This document shows positions 56,880-64,000 of a stretch of DNA of 64,000 nucleotides, one piece after another. The notes under the pieces are model-generated. The model was not told the origin of the DNA. It saw nothing but the letters and a program-made list of their open reading frames with translations, and made no database searches. The DNA lies in NCBI GenBank assembly GCA_948567375.1, contig OX419761.1:48708243-48772242 (forward strand), written 5' to 3'. Positions within the stretch are counted from its first letter, which is position 1, and each line of letters begins with the position of its first letter. The translations under genes were made by a program, and so were the position numbers. The stretch is from Lunularia cruciata. Its lineage: Eukaryota > Streptophyta > Marchantiopsida > Lunulariales > Lunulariaceae.

Positions 56880-57900
56880 GCATTAGTTACTTTTATAGGT
56901 AGATGGGCCGTAGTGGCCCTCACTTAGCCAATAGGTTCTTACACCCTGATCATCCATTTACATTAGCACCTCACCCAATATTGGATTCAAGTATCCATGA
57001 CTTTCAAATATGTCTATGGCCAGCTTGTGACCTTTTACCATGCCCTACTCACACAACACTCCCAAAATTTATCAACTTTGTTTCACTAGACTTTGAGAAG
57101 ATTCAATGAGCATATGCACACCCACACCCACATCCTCATTGATGCATCATTATTTGATAGAGCTAGGGTTCTTTTGTGTGGAGAGAAAGGCTTTAAAGCT
57201 TGGCTCCATTTACTTCACATTTGAGGAGTTTTCTACTGCACTCCACCTATGGTTAGGTCTCCTTCATCCAACCTTGCTAGAGCTTCCATATCAATGCCCA
57301 TGTGGTTCCACATAAAACACACATAAAACACACAAGACATACATCTACTATGATGTGCTATAGGAGGAGAGCCCATTAGAATTCATGGTGCCATTTGAGA
57401 TACAATGGCTTAGCTCCTTCAATCTACATAGTCTTAGGTATAGATCAAGTGGTAGTTGGACTTACTTGGATCACCTCCATGTCAAGTGAAAGCAGATATC
57501 ATCAAATTCACAAATGTTTGGCGTACTTTGAATGACTTGGTGGTCTCCTTAAGAGCAAAGATACTGGCACTAACAAGCATTTAGGAAAGAGCAATGGCAA
57601 CCATTGTATCTTGAGGAAAGGAGGACCACTATGTGCCATGGCTTGCCTCTAACACCTTTGTTCTTCTAGTGGTGGAGATTTTTGGCCACCTTCATCGCCA
57701 TTTTGATGGACTACATAGGGAAGTAGCACAAGGTTCCTTATAGAGGAGAAGGGCTATGGTTGTCTCGCAAGCCATGCTCACCTCTTACTTTCAACCGAGA
57801 GTCTCAATCACACTACAATGCTCTTAGGCTTGGGGTCTTCATAGACAAGCAGCAGGAGTATGAGTGCCCAATGTGTCTAGAGTGATCCTCTCTCACTTAC
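56880..57900 (+). pseudogene. LINE 2 ORF2 C-terminal part
   Basis: The frame at 56903-57109 (GRSGPHLANRFLHPDHPFTL, then FVSLDFEKIQ) and the frame at 57106-57315 ending LLELPYQCPCGST lie between RT and the Cys/His domain. The latter contains the first Cys residues of the motif seen complete in LINE 1. Further weak frames reach 57900 (EIFGHLHRHFDGLHREVA near 57685-57730). Confidence 0.5.
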
Positions 57901-57908
57901 TAGATATA

Positions 57909-58508
57909 TGTTATACTCCAGGGACAAGAGAACTCTCCAAGAGAGATACTAGAGAGAAAACACAAGTTTCACACTCAATACTCCAATGCCTCCAAAGGAG
58001 CACCTACTCTTTATTATATAGCAAAGAGTACTCCCTGCAAAGAAGCTCCACCCTTAGATCAGATGTATGGATTGATGACATGTCAGTGAGCTCCACCCTT
58101 AGATTAGTTGCCTAGATGGGTGACATGTTGGTCCTTGTTCTATATAGTTGGTCAAACAAGTTTAACCGGAGGGGAATTTTTAAGGGAATCTTCTTGTAGG
58201 AAGCTCAAAATCATGTGGGTGAGGTACTGTTGGAAAGCTCTCGATGAAACAAATCATGGGAGAGGAAGTCAAGCATTTTTCTCTAGAGAAAGACACTCTT
58301 CCTATTTTCAAGACCTAATTCATCCGTTTAGGCCTCCGAAATTGGCTCTAAAGTGTTTAGGCTATTTTTTACTTCTGCACTATTAGTAGAAGTACTCTTT
58401 TGGTGACGCACCTATCTAATCTAGTTAGCACATCATACACAACATCCTTCTAGATGTTACCAAAACAATTTTCACCTCTAGATAATATGTCTAGCTATTG
58501 ATATTACA
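57909..58508 (-). repeat. Solo LTR, family TGTAATACC, copy 5, TSD ATATA
   Basis: On the plus strand it starts TGTTATACTCC and ends GATATTACA. ATATA occurs directly before (57904-57908) and after (58509-58513). Only one unit of the 158-bp internal repeat is present, which explains its 600-bp length against 711-761 bp for the others. Confidence 0.9.
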
Positions 58509-58677
58509 ATATACCATTGGAGTACCTTTATCACACAATGCAACAATAGTTTCTTTGTTGTTTTCAACTGGTGGCTTTATTACCTTCCCTTGGGGTTGCC
58601 TTGAGTGTATTGCTTTTGCTTCGGTATGTGGTCCTTGGGTTTCATGGGGTTCCATACTTGATTTCTCACATGCACTC

Positions 58678-59103
58678 TATAACAATTTGGAGTTTAGCAA
58701 TAAAGTTAGTAGGGCTAACGAAATAGCAAATAAGACAAATTAGCCTAGAATATTTCAGAAGTATCTAGGAAGCTTCTTGGGAAGCTTCTCGGCTAGCTTA
58801 GCTTGCATCTCAATTAAGTAGCTTCTAGAAGGAAGCTTCTTGAAGCTTCCAACTAGCGTAGCTTGCACACCAAGTAGGCGGCTTCTAGAAGGAAACTTCT
58901 TGAGAAGCTTTTTGGTTAACTTGGCTTGCACTCTAAGAAAGTGGCTCAAGGAAGCTTCTTGAGAAGTTTCTCAAAGGCCTTGTATGCTACCTATAAATAC
59001 CAAAGTTGAAGCTCATGCTAGGCATTCGGAGTTTTCCCGCATTCAAGTGTCCCAATGTGAGTTTCCATTCTCTTATTTCTCTCCTCGGTCTCGGTCTTTT
59101 ATA
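58678..59103 (+). repeat. Solo chromovirus LTR, TSD CACTC, altered ends
   Basis: CACTC flanks it at 58673-58677 and 59104-59108. It starts TATAACAATTTGG and ends TTTTATA, so both terminal dinucleotides (normally TG and CA) read TA. TATAAATA is near 58993. It holds a perfect four-unit heat-shock element at 58832-58849. Length 426 bp. Confidence 0.9.
58832..58849 (+). promoter_or_regulatory. Four-unit heat-shock element in solo LTR
   Basis: GAAGCTTCTTGAAGCTTC fits nGAAn-nTTCn-nGAAn-nTTCn exactly, about 145-160 bp upstream of the LTR TATA box. Confidence 0.7.
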
Positions 59104-59160
59104 CACTCCTTTGTGTTTTGTATTCCTTTTGTCGTTCCTACGGGGTATATATTTGGTGTT

Positions 59161-61989
59161 TGTTTCTTACTAATGAGAGTTGAGTAGAGAAGTCCTAAGC
59201 ACTAGTGCACCAAATTTCATAGTTATCTTCTTATGTTGGTCTTACTAGCCTACAGTCAAAATAGTAATCATAATAATTTCAGTCAAAATAAAGTACAATC
59301 CATAATAAATACTAATTATGATTATTTATTCAAAGTAAAATTCATAAAATTTTGGAAATTTCTACATAAAGGCTAATTAATCTCTCATTTTTCAATTATT
59401 TTAGATGGACAAAATATTTAAATTTATAGTAAATAAAGAGTGAAATTGAAAGTATGTATTATAATGAAATTAAATATTAATAAAAATCTTTTAGTTTTTT
59501 TATTTCCTTATATATCTTTGTATTGCAACTTACTAAAATTTTACAATCTTATTAATGACAATTCATAGGTTAAAAGAAACATAAAATATGTTTATAAAAT
59601 TAAACCAATTATTTTCAAACTTAATATTAAATAATAACATGTATGCAAGACAATCAAGAACAAAAAAAATATCTTAATATTTTTGATACATTTATATACC
59701 TTGGAGTAGTTGTCAATCATTCTTTATGTATTAATAAGAGTTCATATGGTAAGCATTCAATATTTAAATAAAAGGTAGAAATTTTAAAATTAAAATGTGC
59801 ATTAAAATATGTATAAAAACTAAAATAGTCTATTTTATTTTTTTTGAAATATAAATATAAATTTTAGATTCCATGTTTTATTCATTATACTAAAGAGTAC
59901 AAATTAAAATATTTAAAGGATAGTGAAAAGAGTAGTCCTACCAATAAACTGAACTACTTGTTTTATCCTTTCATTTTAACAAATTTTAATTAAGGTTACT
60001 CATTTAGATTGAATATTTTTCAAGATAAACATTACATGAATCTCATTAAATATATGAGATTAACTTCACAAACAACACATAGTCATGTGATTTGTATCTT
60101 CTATTAAAATAGGTATATTAAAATGAATTTCAATAAATCTATAATTGCAATAAAAGAATGCAAAAATTTTACTTAAGAAATCATCAAGATGAAGAAGATA
60201 TATTAGTAAATGCATTGCATTGTATCTAACTAATCATAATAACAAGAAATTCATCTACACCATCTCATTTGTTGTGTGCTAAAGCATTTGAGTGTATTGA
60301 CCTTTAAAATCATGCTCTTCAATTAGGACATAACTCACTTAAAATTACTGTACAAATAAAATATGTCTAAGATCTTTAATTATTTGATACATATGAAATC
60401 AAGGATACATTTATTAGTATTATTCACTACAACTTTCTTCACCTTTCTAAACTGGTTTAGGATTTTCATAAGCTAACTTTTAGAAGCACATTATGATTGA
60501 TACTAACTAATGAAAATTTTGTGACAATGAGATTAAGTTCTATAATATAAATTGAACTCTTATTATGATATTCAACAAACTTTCACATCCTAATCAATCA
60601 TTTTTGTATGTCTATAGAATCAATCCTACAAGACACACAAGATATGCTTAGGAATCACAAATTTATGAAATAATTTTGTTTCAATTGTTAGTCTAATTTA
60701 CAATCGTGCATTCTACATCTCAATTTTTGTCATGTTTTATTGCAATACATTGAACTTCTTATTATTTCTCAAACTTTGCTCTCTTGCAAATAACTTAGTG
60801 CTAATAAAATCTCCTTGCTCAAATAATTGAACTTGATTAAAGCATAATGTTAACTTACAGGATAGGAGTCATGTTTGCAAATATTCTTAAGGTAGTTATT
60901 GTTTTTAGCCTCTAGATTTTGAATGATTTAAGATTAGAGTATTCTAAAATTAGGTTATCATATACAACGTATTATTCCTCATACATCATATGAGGTAATT
61001 ATCCTGAAAAGGAAAAAATTTATTAAAGTTTGTACTCTAACTACAAAGAGATATACAAGTAATACAATGGTTGAGTCTATATAATCATTTGGCTAGTTAT
61101 CAATAATGTTATAATTTGAGTGGTAAATGACTTAATATAAGATATACTAAGAGAATTGTCAAGTTTAGAGAAATATTATACTTGCCTTATAAATCAAGTT
61201 TTGAATGTTATTATTAAGATATTGTAAACTTTATGCAATGAATCTTTAGATTTAAGAATCAATTTGTCTTAAAAATCATTATTTAACTAAGTAAATGGTA
61301 AATTAAAACCTAGATTTACAAAAAATATTTTGATTATGAAATATATATTTTTAAAGCCAAATTCTAAGAGAATTTAAGCTTACAAGTAAAATGATATAAA
61401 TCTTCACATAGGAGTATAAAGAATCTTTATACTCTATACGAAGTATAAATATTGTTCTTTATATATATTATATAAATATTTTATTTAGATAAAAATTGTA
61501 CTATATAGTGAAGAAAACTCATTGTATAATCTCACTTTATATTTTAAGTCACTTTACATTGACAGATTTCAAATTAAATATTGTTGGAATTTTAAAAGAA
61601 AAGTTTTGGAAAGAAGCATTTGAGTAAAAATGATAAAACACAAGAATAGGAAGATATCATCAAACTGAACAAAAAAAAAGCTAAGAGGGAAAATGAAACT
61701 AAGTCTAATAACACAAGATAAAAAAGTTGTCCCCTTTTTTTGAGTGATGGAAATTTCTTCAGAAAGACAAGGATAAGATAAGATTTCAAGTGCACATGCT
61801 AAACACCCAAAACCGATGAGTAAATTTGGAATAAAATTTCATTCACCAAAACTTCTACCTACGTATAATCATTCTTAAAATAAACATCTCTAAGATATCC
61901 TAACTATAAAGGGTTGTAGAGGTTGACAAGGTGACCAAATGGAAAACAAATATCACTACATTTATATTTTGAGTTCATTGTAGATATAT
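59161..61989. other. AT-rich intergenic, no gene recognised
   Basis: Very AT-rich, with many short A or T runs and no frame above about 70 codons with recognisable content. No repeat pair or RNA gene noticed. Confidence 0.5.
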
Positions 61990-62164
61990 TTCAATGTAAC
62001 CAATTTATTTTTCTATCCCAACACTCTTTGAACTCTTGTCATATCTTTAAACCTCACAACAAGCTTCATACTCATAACTATATACTTTTGACCTTATTCT
62101 CACATTTCTACCTAGTTTACAAAGACTGCATATGTGTATCAAGATCCATATGCCTTTACATCAC

Positions 62165-62588
62165 TGTAAAAGACCAAGACCAAGAAGAGAAACAGGAGAA
62201 TGGAAGATCACATTGAGACACTTGAATGTGTGTAAACTCTAAATGCCTAGCATGAGCTTCTGCTTTGGTATTATAGATAACATACAAGGGTTTTGAGAAG
62301 TTTCTCAAGAAGTTTCCTTGAGCCACTTTCTTAGAGTGCAAGCCAAGTTAACCAAGAAGCTTCTTAAAAAGCTTCCTTTTAGAAGCTGTCTACTTGGCAT
62401 GCAAGCTAAACTAGTTGGAAGCTTCTTGAAGCTTCCTTCTAGAAGTTACCTACTTGGGGTGCAAGTTATGCTAGTCGAGAAGCTTCCCAAGAAGCTTTGT
62501 AGATATCTCTAGAATATTCTAGGCTAGTTTAGCTTATTCTCTACTTTTTGAGCCTTATAACTATGTTGCTAAACTCCATATTGTTACA
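62165..62588 (-). repeat. Solo chromovirus LTR in LINE 3, TSD ATCAC
   Basis: On the plus strand it starts TGTAAAAGACC and ends CATATTGTTACA. ATCAC is found at 62160-62164 and 62589-62593. Length 424 bp. It contains a four-unit heat-shock element at 62418-62435. Confidence 0.95.
62418..62435 (-). promoter_or_regulatory. Four-unit heat-shock element in solo LTR
   Basis: GAAGCTTCTTGAAGCTTC again in perfect 5-bp phasing. The motif is palindromic in design, so it reads the same type on either strand. A further TTCTAGAA follows at 62437-62444. Confidence 0.7.
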
Positions 62589-62979
62589 ATCACCTTGTGT
62601 GCTTCACACTCTCCTTATTACTCAAAGCTATTTTAGTAGATGATCAAGGGAGAGATATCTCTACTTGGAACTTATTAGCACTCTCCCTTCTTCTCTTTAC
62701 TTTTCTCAATAGATTGTCTTGAATCTATTGCTGACCTAAAGCTACTTGTTTGTTTGGTACATCTTGTTTTGTTTCTCGTTCAAAAGAGACATTTAGTATT
62801 TGCTCCCTTTTTTTTTGGAGATATTTTCTTCCATTAACTTTTCATATGATTTTTTTAATATCTTTGACACTATTTTTTACCTTATTTTTTCTATACATCA
62901 GTTTTCAATGCTTACTCCAAATTTTTATGAGGTGGTTATTATTGGCATTCAAACTACCTTGGACAACTATCTCAATTGA

Positions 62980-63360
62980 TATCCAAGTTGATATCTTAAA
63001 TGCCTTCAATACCATCTCTTGTCTAACTTTGTTTAATATAAATCCCCTCCTTAATCTTATTTGTGTGCAATTTCTATGACATAGAAATACCCTTGTTACA
63101 TATCCACCATACTACCACAAGGGAGTTCACATATAACATTTGTCAATGGCACATGCCAAGAAGATCCTCTCTATTTGTCATAGCTCACTTCATAGCTTTG
63201 CATGAGATTATGTCCACTTTTCCATCATATTGCTTTCTATCACTTTTAGATGATACTAATATCATGGGCCTTGTGGAGGATGTAGTTCAAGTTATATTTG
63301 ATTTTACACTCTACTCAAAGACCTTGGGTTTACAAGTCCAAACTCAAAAATGCAAGGCAT
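62980..63360 (+). pseudogene. LINE 3 reverse transcriptase
   Basis: IQVDILNAFNTISCLTLF (about 62982-63035) is block A. LSLLDDTNIMGLVEDV (about 63240-63285) is block C with the catalytic DD intact. LYSKTLGLQVQTQKCKA (about 63310-63360) follows. Frames shift between the blocks. Confidence 0.7.
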
Positions 63361-64000
63361 AGAGTCCACAAGTGGTTCTCACTCCTTTGGACTTCCTACT
63401 AGAGTTCCAATTCTAATAAGAAGTTTAAAGGGTTTGAGCTTGCCTAGGAGATGATGATCTTTGCCGCTAATTTATCTAAGACAATATGCTTGAAGTTACA
63501 ATTCTTGCTCATTCACTCCTTAGGTTGGAAAACACATAAGTCACTTATCTATTTTGACAAGATGTTGTGTCCATAAAGCCTCTTATTTGGTACGTATTTT
63601 TTGATTTACCTAAACTCTACCCCTTCTACATACATTTGAAAGTACCATATGCCATACTTTCTCTACTTTATTACAGGAATGCATACTCCCATAGTTATAA
63701 AATGAGTGATGTAGGCTATCAATATCTCGTCATATAGGAGGATGTGGTCCCATATTGCAAGAGGTTATTGCACTACTAACTTATTTAGGAGCATGGGATC
63801 TAGTGGCACTCCTATTAGTACACAATGGTCACTCATTCCTACTGGCACCTGTCAAAGCAATTGATCCAAGTACTTACAATTTCTAGTTATCTCTTTGTTT
63901 GGCTAGGGATCTATTACCAAGCTCAACATGCACAAAACTCATTGCATTTATTGATTTTGTATCATTAAATTTTAGGAAGATTCAAGCAGATCTTAGTGAG

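Larger units (their letters stand above)
54831..59160 (+). mobile_element. LINE 2, plus strand, degenerate, with two inserted solo LTRs
   Basis: Same family as LINE 1 and LINE 3. N-terminal part: a Cys/His finger-like stretch, SCPDCTWAGIGLAQQRVHA (about 54912-54970). RT: 55890-56400. A C-terminal Cys cluster lies near 57285. Solo LTRs lie at 57909-58508 and 58678-59103. The true left and right ends are uncertain. Confidence 0.65.
61990..64000 (+). mobile_element. LINE 3, plus strand, runs off the window
   Basis: Collinear with LINE 2 from about 54990: the text before and after the inserted LTR (ATATGCCTTTACATCAC, then CTTGTGTGCTTCACACTCTCC) matches 55130-55190. RT motifs lie at 62985-63360. 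It continues to the end of the window with weak similarity to 56800-57110. Confidence 0.7.

Noticed and set aside
1..64000. tRNA, rRNA genes and CRISPR arrays
   Set aside because: No cloverleaf-like A and B box pair, rRNA core sequence or regularly spaced short repeat was seen; TGGTATCAGAGC sites are LTR primer sites, not tRNA genes.

Overview
This window looks like nuclear DNA of a land plant. It is AT-rich and dominated by degenerate retrotransposons: Ty3/gypsy chromoviruses primed by initiator Met tRNA, a non-chromodomain Ty3/gypsy element, Ty1/copia remnants and one LINE family. It also holds remnants of two plant gene families, a CYP704/CYP86-like cytochrome P450 and a plant-type leucine-rich-repeat receptor, plus one possibly intact small intron-containing gene. 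The lineage cannot be fixed from sequence alone. The LINE, with its Cys/His-rich C-terminus, reminds me of bryophyte and other early-diverging plant genomes, but that is only an impression.

Layout. 1-3.2 kb: two broken host genes on the minus strand (P450, then LRR receptor). 3.26-5.39 kb: a truncated copia element whose LTR pieces form a palindrome. 5.4-10.6 kb: minus-strand chromovirus A, with an inverted duplication in gag. 11.2-13.65 kb: direct repeats and a degenerate coding region I do not recognise. 14.77-16.97 kb: chromovirus remnant B, whose LTR took two solo LTRs of another family 12 bp apart. 18.9-24.5 kb: two LINE 3' parts in inverted orientation, with a 54-bp tandem repeat between them. 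24.5-29.3 kb: low-repeat DNA with the most interesting single-copy locus, a predicted three-exon gene (26539-27252) for a 67-residue protein with 12 cysteines. 29.3-31.2 kb: minus-strand copia reverse transcriptase and a triplicated LTR edge. 31.25-43.6 kb: plus-strand chromovirus 2, split in gag by a 7.8-kb minus-strand Ty3/gypsy element (32549-40318) and again before RT by a solo LTR. 45.2-51.6 kb: the best-preserved chromovirus (1), with both LTRs and all domains, carrying a solo LTR inside protease. 54.8-59.1 kb and 62.0-64.0 kb: two more LINE copies, each hit by solo LTRs with recognisable target-site duplications (TSDs).

The history reads as successive nesting: chromoviruses and LINEs first, then the minus-strand Ty3 element and the solo-LTR families. 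Most coding regions carry stops and frameshifts, so nearly everything except the small Cys-rich gene is recorded as a pseudogene or mobile-element remnant. Two things deserve a second look above the rest. One is the Cys-rich gene. The other is the presence of four-unit canonical heat-shock elements in the U3 of three chromovirus LTR copies, upstream of the LTR TATA box.
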